From: an uncultured Clostridia bacterium
Lineage (GTDB): Bacteria > Bacillota > Clostridia > Oscillospirales > Ruminococcaceae
Length of the DNA: 64,000 nt
Reading direction: 5' to 3'
NCBI GenBank assembly: GCA_947630845.1
Contig: CANRJB010000001.1
Location: forward strand, 1-64,000
Below the pieces are notes generated by a model that worked only from the letters and a program-made list of their open reading frames with translations, ran no database searches and was not told the origin of the DNA. Positions within the stretch are counted from its first letter, which is position 1, and every line of letters begins with the position of its first letter. The translations under genes were made by a program, and so were the position numbers. Shown piece after piece: positions 1 through 7,881 of this stretch.

Positions 1-59
1 CACTTTTTTTGAAGTGCCCTGTGGACTCGTGGTGCTGCCCTTTGTGAGACAGCTTTATT

Positions 60-88
60 ATTATAGCATACTCCTTGAGGATTGTCAA
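60..88 (-). promoter_or_regulatory. Leftward sigma-A promoter at window edge
   Basis: Read on the minus strand, TTGACA (83-88) is followed by a 17-base spacer and a perfect TATAAT (60-65). It would start a transcript near base 53 that leaves the window. No start codon with a ribosome site is visible before the edge, so the product may be an RNA or a gene with a longer leader. Confidence 0.7.
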
Positions 89-304
89 GAGGGTTTCCCG
101 ATATTTTTCCATTTTTGTGTAATATTACGTATAAACATCATTAAATTTTTGTTTTTTTATTCATCATTACTTAATTTTTAAGAATTCATCTTATTTTTAT
201 CAAAAAGCACTTGACATAATGCTTTTATCGTGTTAAAATAGTGATAATGGAATGACTTTTTTGTGAATTGTAAAAGTATAGTTTTGTTTTAAGGGTGTGA
301 TAAC
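89..304. other. AT-rich intergenic region with a rightward promoter
   Basis: This stretch is AT-rich and holds no credible coding frame. A rightward promoter is visible: TTGACA at 211-216, a 17-base spacer with a TG before the -10, and TAAAAT at 234-239. The ribosome site AAGGGTG lies a few bases before the ATG at 305. Confidence 0.6.
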
Positions 305-619
305 ATGGAACCCCAAAAAAGTTCAGGACTCGCAGTGGCATCTATGATTCTTGGCATCATCGGCTTTGTGCTTGGATGTTGCGTTTTTGTTTCCATTCCC
401 TGTGCCGTACTCGGACTGATTCTTGGAATCGGGGCAATGATCAGCATTGCAAATGGCACGGGCAGTGGAAAAGGTATGGCTGTTTCCGGGATCATCATGA
501 GTTTGCTTACTTTGGTTTTTGTCGTGCTGACAATTGTTGCACCTGCGTTGTTCCCTGCATTTATTACTGACTGGGAAGACTACCTTGAAGTCTGCTATAC
601 TCTGCCTACATATTTATAA
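305..619 (+). CDS. DUF4190-type small membrane protein
   Basis: A 104-residue protein with two hydrophobic segments (about residues 10-50 and 60-85) separated by the GxGKGMAVSGI loop that typifies DUF4190 proteins. The N-terminal SSGLAVASMILGIIGF also fits the family. It is an integral membrane protein of unknown function. The ATG follows a promoter at 211-239 and an AAGGGTG ribosome site. The next gene encodes a paralogue, and the third a DUF2752 protein. The ending in CYTLPTYL is shared with the paralogue, which ends TTLPTFFIK. The function cannot be stated. Confidence 0.75.
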   Translation: MEPQKSSGLAVASMILGIIGFVLGCCVFVSIPCAVLGLILGIGAMISIANGTGSGKGMAVSGIIMSLLTLVFVVLTIVAPALFPAFITDWEDYLEVCYTLPTYL

Positions 620-698
620 TGATATGTCTGGGTTGTTCAAATGGTAAGTATAACAAATTGTTATTCTTATAAAATTTTAAGAAAGTGAGTGATTTCTC

Positions 699-1064
699 AT
701 GGAAGAAAAGAAGCCTGCCGGTCTGGCGATTGCGTCAATGGTGCTGGGAATCGTTTCGTTTGCATTAGGGGGATGCCTTACACTGTTTACTGGTGGTATC
801 CTTGGATTCGTTTTCATAGTACTCTCTATTGTCGGAATTATTCTTGGCGCTGTTGCACTTAAAAAAGTCAAAGATGGTGTTGGCGGCGGTAAAGGCATGG
901 CAATTGCTGGTATCATCCTGAATGTTCTCTCTTTGATTCCTTCAATTCTTGTTATTGTCCTCGGAGGTGCAATTCTGGGTGCTGGAATAGCAGATGGAAT
1001 AGCAGAAGGATTTGGGGATTACTCTGCCGTTGTAACCACACTGCCGACATTCTTTATCAAGTAA
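699..1064 (+). CDS. DUF4190-type small membrane protein, paralogue
   Basis: A 121-residue paralogue of the preceding protein. It shares SGLAIASMVLGI-type starts, the GGGKGMAIAGIIL loop and a TLPT-containing tail. Two or three membrane segments are predicted from hydrophobicity. The stop codon overlaps the next start in TAATG, so translation of the DUF2752 gene is probably coupled. Family membership is clear by eye; the role is unknown. Membrane small-protein pairs with DUF2752 are common in Firmicutes and may be stress or envelope related (inference). Confidence 0.75.
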   Translation: MEEKKPAGLAIASMVLGIVSFALGGCLTLFTGGILGFVFIVLSIVGIILGAVALKKVKDGVGGGKGMAIAGIILNVLSLIPSILVIVLGGAILGAGIADGIAEGFGDYSAVVTTLPTFFIK

Positions 1065-1474
1065 TGTCACGAACACGCAAAATTTCAGTATTTCTCAGCA
1101 TTTTGATACCGCTCCTTTTAGGGGCGGTAATGCTATTTAAGCCACACATTCACCGGATGGTGGATAGCAGTTTCTATCCCGAATGTTCATTTCATGCGAT
1201 TACCGGCTACCTCTGTCCAGGCTGTGGAAATACTCGTGCTGTGCTGTCACTGCTTGACGGAAATATCATCCAATCACTTCGCTACAATCCGGTCATCTGC
1301 ATCCTGACGGGCATACTGCTTGCACTGTATGCAGAACTGGTGTGCTGCGCTTTCGGAAAAAAGGTGTATATACTCCCACGCAGTAATCTTTTCCTTTTCG
1401 TCACGCTCGGACTTGTACTTACCTATTATGTGGCACGTAACTTTTTCCCGTGGATGACAGATAGCTTTTATTGA
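1064..1474 (+). CDS. DUF2752 family membrane protein
   Basis: A 136-residue protein with the diagnostic DUF2752 core GYLCPGCGNTRAVLSLL at about residues 48-64, where a CPGC pair is followed by NTRA. An N-terminal membrane segment and two further hydrophobic segments flank it. It overlaps the preceding stop codon by one base. A second DUF2752 gene lies at 61389-61814 at the other end of the window, with the variant CLGCGGTRS. The family has no firm function; the Cys pair could bind metal or form a disulfide. Confidence 0.8.
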   Translation: MSRTRKISVFLSILIPLLLGAVMLFKPHIHRMVDSSFYPECSFHAITGYLCPGCGNTRAVLSLLDGNIIQSLRYNPVICILTGILLALYAELVCCAFGKKVYILPRSNLFLFVTLGLVLTYYVARNFFPWMTDSFY

Positions 1475-1514
1475 CGCTATCCCTGCTGCGGCTGTCAATC
1501 TATCGATCTTGTCA

Positions 1515-1550
1515 TAAAAAAGTCCTTGACTATGCATCAAGGACTTTTTC
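1515..1550. terminator. Bidirectional terminator between DUF2752 gene and argF
   Basis: A 13-base perfect inverted repeat (AAAAAGTCCTTGA at 1517-1529 with TCAAGGACTTTTT at 1537-1549) has a short loop and A/T runs on both sides. It can end the rightward DUF2752 transcript and the leftward arg operon. Confidence 0.85.
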
Positions 1551-1552
1551 TC

Positions 1553-2467
1553 TTATTCTGCATCCGGCAGCATCAGCTTGACCATGACTGCCTTCTGTGC
1601 GTGCAGACGGTTCTCTGCTTCATCAAAAATCTCTGCCGCATGTGCCTCAAAGACCTTCGAGGTGATCTCCTCCTCACGATGTGCCGGCAGGCAGTGCATC
1701 ACCATCGCATCTGCATGGGCTGCCGCCATGATATCATCATTGATCTGGTAGCCTTGAAATGCCTTTTTCCGCTTCTCGATCTCTGCCTCCATGCCCATGG
1801 ACGACCATACATCTGTCAGCAGCACATCTGCGTTGGCTGCGGCTTCAAGCGGAGAATTGGTGATGGAGAAACAGTCATACCCACTTGCAAAATCCATCAC
1901 TTCCTTGTCCGGACGATAATCATCAGGACATGCCACCGACACCTCCATGCCGACCTTCAGACCACCGACGATCAGCGAGTTTGCCATATTGTTCCCATCG
2001 CCGATATAACACATCTTCAACCCGTCAAATGTATCCTTGTACTCCCGGATGGTCAGCAGGTCTGCAAGCACCTGACAGGGATGACAGAAGTCCGTCAGTC
2101 CGTTGATAACCGGAATGCTGCCGTATTCCGCCAGATCCTCCACTTCCTTCTGCGCAAAGGTACGGATCATGATGCAGTCAAGATACCGGGACAGCACCCT
2201 TGCTGTATCCTGTACCGGCTCTCCCCTGCCGATCTGAAGATCATTCGCCGACAAAAACAGCGGATAGCCGCCAAGCTGATACATGCCCGTCTCAAATGAC
2301 ACACGGGTACGTGTGGATGCCTTCTGGAAAATCATTCCCAGTGTCTTGCCTTGCAGCATCGGATGCGGAATGCCATGCCTTGTCTGATATTTCAGCTTAT
2401 CTGCAAGATTCAGAATATCAACAATTTCCTGCTTGCTCAGGTCAAGCATTTTCAATAAGTGTTTCAT
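1553..2467 (-). CDS. argF: Ornithine carbamoyltransferase
   Basis: ArgF transfers carbamoyl phosphate to ornithine to make citrulline in the cytoplasm. Visible motifs are STRTR (carbamoyl-phosphate loop, about residues 46-50), DFCHPCQ (the HPCQ motif) and HCLPAHR near the C-terminus. The 304-residue length is normal. The start is the ATG at 2467, preceded by AAGGAGGAAACTG; the frame is open 15 codons further upstream but would overlap the gene before it. This is the last gene of the leftward arg operon and ends at a strong terminator. Confidence 0.95.
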   Translation of the reverse strand: MKHLLKMLDLSKQEIVDILNLADKLKYQTRHGIPHPMLQGKTLGMIFQKASTRTRVSFETGMYQLGGYPLFLSANDLQIGRGEPVQDTARVLSRYLDCIMIRTFAQKEVEDLAEYGSIPVINGLTDFCHPCQVLADLLTIREYKDTFDGLKMCYIGDGNNMANSLIVGGLKVGMEVSVACPDDYRPDKEVMDFASGYDCFSITNSPLEAAANADVLLTDVWSSMGMEAEIEKRKKAFQGYQINDDIMAAAHADAMVMHCLPAHREEEITSKVFEAHAAEIFDEAENRLHAQKAVMVKLMLPDAE

Positions 2468-2480
2468 AACAGTTTCCTCC

Positions 2481-2954
2481 TTATTTGTTTGAACCGTTAA
2501 AGCATTTGTCAACTATCACCACAAACAACGGAATGATGTCGTCAAAGTACTTATTATCCACTATCAGCGAATATCTGGGGTCACCATTCGTCAAAGCCTC
2601 TGTTGTCAGTCCGCCGATCTCAACACCATCTTTCCGCAGTTTCATATTATTGTGCATTTTTCCTTTCAGCTCATATACCGTCCCGTCCCCCTCAAATCTG
2701 ACACAGGGGTCAACATACATGGACGTACACTGTGCTGTCATATAGAGCGAATCATTAAACACGATCTGAAATGCCGGATTTCTGCCCGATTCCGTCCGGA
2801 TGAGCGTATACAGCGCATAACCGCTTGCATCATGCAGTGTTGTGATCGGATTGCCGACGAGCTTCCGTTTTTTTGTTACGGAGTAAATATTCCTGCCCTT
2901 GGGATCAGTGACTGCATACTTTCCGGAACCTTTGAGAGTAATGATCAGTTCCAT
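2481..2954 (-). CDS. LURP-one/Tubby-C-like protein in arg operon
   Basis: A 157-residue cytosolic protein of beta-strand character. The patterns GKYAVTDPKGRNIYSV, GYALYTLIR and YELKGKMHNNMKLRKDGVEIG resemble the LURP-one-related (Tubby C-like) fold, in which short phrases describe a 12-stranded barrel around a helix. It lies between argD (3 bases away) and argF (13 bases), so it is co-transcribed with arginine genes. The role is unknown. Family assignment is tentative, from pattern only. Confidence 0.6.
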   Translation of the reverse strand: MELIITLKGSGKYAVTDPKGRNIYSVTKKRKLVGNPITTLHDASGYALYTLIRTESGRNPAFQIVFNDSLYMTAQCTSMYVDPCVRFEGDGTVYELKGKMHNNMKLRKDGVEIGGLTTEALTNGDPRYSLIVDNKYFDDIIPLFVVIVDKCFNGSNK

Positions 2955-2957
2955 ACT

Positions 2958-4121
2958 TCATCCCTCCAGAACACTGCACAGGATATCTGCACCGGCTTTC
3001 AGTTCTTCATCAGAGATAACGAGAGGCGGCAGCAGTCTTACTCTGTTTTTTGCCGTCAATACGATCAGCCCACGTTCCTGACATGCCTGCCGTACTTCGG
3101 CAGCTTTTTTGGTTTTCAGGGCAATGCCGATCATCAGCCCCATTCCGGAAACTGCCTGCACTTCGTCTGACACTTGCAGCCGTTTACGCAGATAATCGCC
3201 CTTCTCCCTAACGGATGTCAGCAGCTCCGGTGTCATCATCTCCAGTACCTTCACTGCCCCGGCACAGACCACCGGATTGCCGCCGAACGTGGATCCATGT
3301 GTCCCTGCGTTCAGTACCTCTGCACATTTCTCATTCGCAAGACATGCCCCTATGGGCAGTCCGCCGCCCAGACCCTTGGCAAGCGTGGTCACATCCGCCC
3401 GGATGCCAAATTGCTCTCCGGCAAGGAATGTTCCCGTCCTGCCAACGCCTGTCTGCACCTCGTCAGCGATCAGCAACAGGTCGTTTTCATCACAAACTTT
3501 GCGTATCTCCTCCACATAGGCTTTGTCCAGTGCCATGACACCGCCCTCGCCCTGCACATATTCTATCATGAAAGCGCATACAGTATCATCTATCTTGGCA
3601 TGGAGATCGGCAATGTCATTTGCCTTCGCATACCGGAATCCCTCCACGAACGGAAAGAAGTAGTTATGAAACACCTCCTGCCCCGTTGCCGACAGTGTGG
3701 CAAGCGTTCTGCCGTGGAAGGAATTGACAAGTGTGATGATGGTATGCCTTCCTTTTCCGTATTTGTCATAGCTATACTTCCGGGCAAGCTTGATGGCACA
3801 CTCATTTGCTTCTGCACCGCTGTTGCCGAAAAATACCTTGCTGTAACCAGTCATGGCAGCAAGCTTTTCTGCAAGCTCTGCCTGCGGCTTGTGATAGTAC
3901 AGATTAGAAGTGTGCTGCACCTTCCGTACCTGCTCACAGACTGCGTCTTCCCATATCGCATTGCTGCACCCAAGGGAATTTGTCCCGATGCCGCTGCCAA
4001 AATCAATATAGCTCTTTCCGTCTTCGTCAACATAGGATGCACCGCTGCCGTGATCAATGACGACAGTACTGCGCCCATAGGTCGGCATAATATATGCATT
4101 TGTCTGTTCAATCGTGTTCAT
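2958..4121 (-). CDS. argD: Acetylornithine aminotransferase
   Basis: A class III PLP aminotransferase that makes N-acetylornithine from N-acetylglutamate semialdehyde and glutamate. The protein has 387 residues, normal for ArgD. Visible features are FGNSGAEANECAIKLAR (cofactor binding), NSFHGRTLATLSATGQ, LLIADEVQTGVGRTG (PLP Asp) and TTLAKGLGGGLPIG, which carries the Schiff-base lysine. The ATG at 4121 follows AAGGAG. It may also serve other pathways such as succinyl-DAP, but the arg context makes ArgD the sound call. Confidence 0.94.
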   Translation of the reverse strand: MNTIEQTNAYIMPTYGRSTVVIDHGSGASYVDEDGKSYIDFGSGIGTNSLGCSNAIWEDAVCEQVRKVQHTSNLYYHKPQAELAEKLAAMTGYSKVFFGNSGAEANECAIKLARKYSYDKYGKGRHTIITLVNSFHGRTLATLSATGQEVFHNYFFPFVEGFRYAKANDIADLHAKIDDTVCAFMIEYVQGEGGVMALDKAYVEEIRKVCDENDLLLIADEVQTGVGRTGTFLAGEQFGIRADVTTLAKGLGGGLPIGACLANEKCAEVLNAGTHGSTFGGNPVVCAGAVKVLEMMTPELLTSVREKGDYLRKRLQVSDEVQAVSGMGLMIGIALKTKKAAEVRQACQERGLIVLTAKNRVRLLPPLVISDEELKAGADILCSVLEG

Positions 4122-4140
4122 GCTGCATCCTGCTCCTTAC

Positions 4141-4548
4141 TCAATGATATTGCACCCATAATACCCCATATGCCAATATCGTACCAATGCCGACAGTCAT
4201 CAGCATCCCTCTACGCCATCTGCCGCTGCCGCAGATACAGAATACATCCGGCTGCTGTGTATCGTAGCGGATCTTTACCCTGTCACCCGTCCGGTATCCA
4301 TACTGCCACTCCGGTACATAATGCCGGCTGACTGCCGTGATTTCCCCTTTGTCTGTTGTATATCTGACCACGGGTGCAAAAGCCTGTGCTTCACCCCGGT
4401 GCTGATAGACAGGCTGTGTCCTGCATCCCACAACAATGCCCCATGTGTCGCACGGATGCGCCACTCTGTTCCGTCTGCCCGGCACAAATGCTGCTATGAT
4501 GCAGAGCAGACCGATCAGCACAGGCAGCAGCCGCAACAAAATAATCAT
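4141..4548 (-). CDS. DUF3592-like membrane protein in arg operon
   Basis: A 135-residue protein with an N-terminal membrane segment (residues 3-22), a central soluble domain and a C-terminal membrane segment (about 113-132). The centre contains APVVRYTTDKGEITAVS and GDRVKIRYDTQQPD, which resemble DUF3592: a value for pressing a variable domain out of the membrane followed by a Y-x-P-type line. Its ATG overlaps the argB stop in ATGA, so it is translationally coupled to argB. The function is unknown. Confidence 0.6.
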   Translation of the reverse strand: MIILLRLLPVLIGLLCIIAAFVPGRRNRVAHPCDTWGIVVGCRTQPVYQHRGEAQAFAPVVRYTTDKGEITAVSRHYVPEWQYGYRTGDRVKIRYDTQQPDVFCICGSGRWRRGMLMTVGIGTILAYGVLWVQYH

Positions 4549-5411
4549 CGGAACTGTGTGCCAAGTCCCTCATTGGACAGCATTTCAATGAGGATGGAAT
4601 GCGGCACTCTGCCGTCAATGATCGCAGTTTTCTTGACACCTCGTCTGACCGCCTCCACACAGCAGTCGATCTTCGGGATCATGCCGCCGCTGATGATGCC
4701 CCTGCGCTTCATGAACGGCACTTCACTGACATTCACGGTAGAGATCAATGTGGACGGATCGTCCTTATCCCGGAGCAGACCGGCAATGTCCGTCATGAGA
4801 ATGAGATTCTCCGCTTTCAGTTCAGCAGCGATCCGTGCGGCTGCCGTATCGGCGTTAATGTTGTACGCCTGCCCCTTTTCATCACTTGCAACGGTCGCAA
4901 TGACTGGGATCACGCCGTTATTGAGGGCATCGGAGATCGGCTCGGCATTGACCTTGGTAATACACCCCACATAGCCCAGATCTTCATCATTCGGACCATA
5001 GGCACGTTCTGCAAGCAGCATCTTTTCATCCATGCCGCAAAGCCCGATCGCCTTACCATTGTACTGCCCGAGAAGCATTACAAGTTCCTTGTTGACCTTT
5101 CCGGCAAGCACCATCTTCACCACATCAATCGTCGCTTCATCTGTATAGCGCAGTCCACCGATAAATTTGCTTTCGATCCCCAGTCGGCGGAGCATGTCAT
5201 TGATCTCCGGACCGCCGCCATGCACAAGAACCACTTTGACCCCTACAAGTGCCAGCAGCACGATATCACTCATGACTGCCTGTTTCAATTCATTATTGGT
5301 CATCGCATTGCCGCCATACTTGATGACGACAATTTTATTGTTATATTTCTGGATGTAGGGAAGGGCGTCATTTAGCACCCTTGCCCGGACATCGTTCGGA
5401 ATATTCTGCAT
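4545..5411 (-). CDS. argB: Acetylglutamate kinase
   Basis: ArgB phosphorylates N-acetylglutamate using ATP. It belongs to the amino-acid kinase fold. The motif KIVVIKYGGNAM holds the phosphate-binding lysine and glycines; VKVVLVHGGGPEIN follows, then NADTAAARIAAEL and a C-terminal KIDCCVEAVRRGVKKTAIIDGR. The 288 residues match the family. It sits 11 bases after argJ and overlaps the DUF3592-like gene by four bases. In organisms with the acetyl-recycling pathway ArgB is usually the arginine-inhibited step; no experimental claim is made here. Confidence 0.95.
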   Translation of the reverse strand: MQNIPNDVRARVLNDALPYIQKYNNKIVVIKYGGNAMTNNELKQAVMSDIVLLALVGVKVVLVHGGGPEINDMLRRLGIESKFIGGLRYTDEATIDVVKMVLAGKVNKELVMLLGQYNGKAIGLCGMDEKMLLAERAYGPNDEDLGYVGCITKVNAEPISDALNNGVIPVIATVASDEKGQAYNINADTAAARIAAELKAENLILMTDIAGLLRDKDDPSTLISTVNVSEVPFMKRRGIISGGMIPKIDCCVEAVRRGVKKTAIIDGRVPHSILIEMLSNEGLGTQFR

Positions 5412-5422
5412 TTCTCCACTTC

Positions 5423-6709
5423 CTAACTTCTGTAATCCCCGTTGATGCGTACGTAGTCATAGGTCAGGTCGCAGCCCCAGACAATCGCAGAGCCTTCGCC
5501 CATGCCGATGGAGATATCAACCAGTATTTCTTCCTCACCAAGAATTTCCTTTGCCTTCTCCTCAGAGAAGTCCACACCTGCGCCATTCCTGCACACCTCA
5601 ATTTCACCCTTCGACGAACGCAGGTAGACCTGCACGGCATGAATGTCAAAATCAGCCGGTGCATAACCAATGGCACAGAGGATCCTTCCCCAGTTGGCAT
5701 CTTCTCCGAACATCGCCGCCTTGAACAGGCTTGAAGTAATGACGGATTTTGCCACGATCTCCGCTGTCCGGTCATCCTGTGCGCCGTGGCAGAAGCATTC
5801 AATGAGCTTTGTTGCCCCTTCGCCGTCCCTTGCCATCATCCGGGCAAGATTCATGAGTACCACATAGAGAGCATCCTTAAACATCTCATAATCGGCATTT
5901 TCGTGTGTGATCTCCGTATTTCCTGCCATGCCATTCGCCATCACGCACACCATATCATTGGTAGACGTATCCCCATCCACACTGACCCGATTCAGCGTCA
6001 ATGCCACAACCTCACGCAGTGCCTCCTGCATCAGTCCGGCATCAATGGCACAGTCGGTCGTCAGGAACGTCAATGTTGTCGCCATATTCGGATGTATCAT
6101 ACCGCTGCCTTTGAGCATACCGCCCAGCGTGCAGACTTTGCCGCTGATGTTGAATGTAACAGCAACTTCTTTCGGTTGGATATCGGTCGTCATGATGGCA
6201 TGGACAGCTTCCGTGTTGCCGTCCGCACGCAAACCTTTCACCAGTGCCGGGATCCCTGCTGCGATCGGTTCAATGGGCAGCACCTGTCCGATCACACCCG
6301 TCGATGCAACAATAATGTCCTCCGGCTTCAGCTTCAGGGCTTCTGCCGCAAGTCTGCACATTGCCTTTGCCTTTTCAACACCGTCGGCATTACAGGTGTT
6401 GGCATTGACCGAATTGACAATGACCGCCTGTGCAGAACCATCCCTGATATGCTCACGGGTAACGGTGATCGGCGCACCCTGCACCTTGTTTGTGGTGTAC
6501 ATAGCTGCCGCTGCACAAGGTTTCTCGGAATAAATAACAGCAAGGTCATTCTTCTGTTTGCCTTCAGGCGGAAGATTTGCCTGTGTGGTGGTTTCATCTG
6601 TCAGTGCTTTATGCACCAGTCCGCAGTGGATACCGTTTGCCAGAAAGCCCTTCGCAGCACACACGCCGCCTTCTACAAAATCAAATCCCTCAAATTTCTT
6701 TTTTTCCAA
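5423..6709 (-). CDS. argJ: Glutamate N-acetyltransferase (ornithine acetyltransferase), TTG start
   Basis: ArgJ moves the acetyl group from acetylornithine back to glutamate. The self-cleavage site is visible in KGSGMIHPNMATTLTF, where the family is cut between Ala and Thr to expose the catalytic Thr. NTCNADG and STNDMVCVMANG are further family motifs. I place the start at TTG 6709 (428 residues) because GGGGG lies seven bases upstream; the longest frame adds 20 residues inside argC. No argA is in the window, fitting the cyclic pathway. Whether it also makes acetylglutamate from acetyl-CoA cannot be read. Confidence 0.93.
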   Translation of the reverse strand: MEKKKFEGFDFVEGGVCAAKGFLANGIHCGLVHKALTDETTTQANLPPEGKQKNDLAVIYSEKPCAAAAMYTTNKVQGAPITVTREHIRDGSAQAVIVNSVNANTCNADGVEKAKAMCRLAAEALKLKPEDIIVASTGVIGQVLPIEPIAAGIPALVKGLRADGNTEAVHAIMTTDIQPKEVAVTFNISGKVCTLGGMLKGSGMIHPNMATTLTFLTTDCAIDAGLMQEALREVVALTLNRVSVDGDTSTNDMVCVMANGMAGNTEITHENADYEMFKDALYVVLMNLARMMARDGEGATKLIECFCHGAQDDRTAEIVAKSVITSSLFKAAMFGEDANWGRILCAIGYAPADFDIHAVQVYLRSSKGEIEVCRNGAGVDFSEEKAKEILGEEEILVDISIGMGEGSAIVWGCDLTYDYVRINGDYRS

Positions 6710-6720
6710 GCTATCGCCCC

Positions 6721-7659
6721 CTACAGAAGTCCTGTTGTTTCCTCGATGCCCATCATGATGTTCAGGCACTGCACTGCCGCACCGGATGCACCCTTGCCGA
6801 GATTGTCCAGACGTGCGCAGAGCAGCATCTGTTCATCGTTACCGAATGTAAAAATTTCAAGTTTGTTCTGTCCGCTCAGCGTATTTGAGGCAAGGAAAAA
6901 TCCTTTCTGCTCCTCCGGCGGCATCAGCGGATTCACTGTCACCAGTTTCGCTCCTTCATAATGCGCCTGCAAAGTCTCATTGACCTGCCGGAGGGTAATG
7001 CGCCTGTCAAGCATCCTTGTCTGCACCGGTACGGAAACGACCATGCCGCTGTAATAATCGCAGACTATCGGGTTAAACATCGGCGGATAGGTCAGTCCGG
7101 AAAACAACTGCATTTCAGGCAGATGCTTGTGCTGCTGCGACAATGCATACTGACGGGGGCTGCTGTATTCCTCCGGCTTGTCATTGCCCTCATAGACAGC
7201 GATCGCATTCTTGCCTGCACCGCTGTAGCCGGATGTCGCATAGGCAAACACCGGAAAATCCGCCGGCAGCAGCGCATGTTTCACCATCGGATAAAGGAGG
7301 GAAAGAAAGCCGCTTGCATAACATCCCGGTACTGCCACCCTTGACGAAGATGCGATCTTTTGCCGGAATTCTTCCGAAAGCTCCGGAAACCCATATGCCC
7401 ATGCCGGATCCGTCCTGTGGGCAGTAGAAGCATCAATAAGTTTCGTCTCCTCATCGGCAAGGGTCACAGCCTCTCTTGCTGCATCGTCCGGCAGACAGAG
7501 AAAGGTCACATCCGACTCCGCCATCATTTCCGCACGTCTGACAGGATCATGTCTGTCCTCATCCGCAATTTTCAGCAAAGTAACATCCGTCCGTTGTTCC
7601 AGACGGTCAATGATTTTCAGTCCGGTCGTTCCTGCCTGACCGTCCACATATACCTTCAT
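6721..7659 (-). CDS. argC: N-acetyl-gamma-glutamyl-phosphate reductase, type 2
   Basis: ArgC reduces acetylglutamyl phosphate with NADPH. The protein is short (312 residues) and starts VYVDGQAGTTGLKI, which marks the type 2 (compact) family rather than the longer type 1 found in many Bacillota. The catalytic cysteine is in AVPGCYASGF. FAYATSGYSGAGK follows. It is 11 bases before argJ, and its stop codon adjoins the argJ ribosome site. The type call is by eye. Confidence 0.92.
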   Translation of the reverse strand: MKVYVDGQAGTTGLKIIDRLEQRTDVTLLKIADEDRHDPVRRAEMMAESDVTFLCLPDDAAREAVTLADEETKLIDASTAHRTDPAWAYGFPELSEEFRQKIASSSRVAVPGCYASGFLSLLYPMVKHALLPADFPVFAYATSGYSGAGKNAIAVYEGNDKPEEYSSPRQYALSQQHKHLPEMQLFSGLTYPPMFNPIVCDYYSGMVVSVPVQTRMLDRRITLRQVNETLQAHYEGAKLVTVNPLMPPEEQKGFFLASNTLSGQNKLEIFTFGNDEQMLLCARLDNLGKGASGAAVQCLNIMMGIEETTGLL

Positions 7660-7671
7660 ATTGTCCTCCCG

Positions 7672-7881
7672 TTACTTTTTTTCTTCATCCTCGTCCTCAT
7701 CCGGTGCATGGGGACATTTCCACACGCTGTAGGTACAGCATGCCACCAGACAGAAGATCGCCCATACCAACGATACCCAGTAATTGTTGATAAAGATGGC
7801 GATCAGCACTTCTCCGATAAACCAGATCAGCACTGATAACGCTGTCAACGCAAGAATGAACAGAAATGCTCGTTTTTTCAT
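7672..7881 (-). CDS. Small two-segment membrane protein in arg operon
   Basis: A 69-residue protein with two hydrophobic segments (about residues 4-30 and 34-53) and a charged tail, PDEDEDEEKK. The ATG at 7881 overlaps the argH stop in ATGA, which favours this start over an in-frame ATG seven codons upstream. It lies 12 bases before argC. It resembles no family I can name. Position suggests a role linked to arginine or its transport (inference only). Confidence 0.6.
   Translation of the reverse strand: MKKRAFLFILALTALSVLIWFIGEVLIAIFINNYWVSLVWAIFCLVACCTYSVWKCPHAPDEDEDEEKK

Noticed and set aside
1526..2299. Long rightward open frame (257 codons) opposite argF
   Set aside because: It is the complement of a certain gene, with low-complexity His/Cys-rich translation and no ribosome site or promoter.
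3174..4331. Rightward open frame of 385 codons opposite argD
   Set aside because: Shadow of argD and its neighbour; the translation has no recognisable motif and high Cys/His content.
5786..6961. Rightward open frame of 391 codons opposite argJ/argC
   Set aside because: Spans the argJ-argC boundary on the opposite strand and has no motif; the opposite strand encodes clear enzymes.
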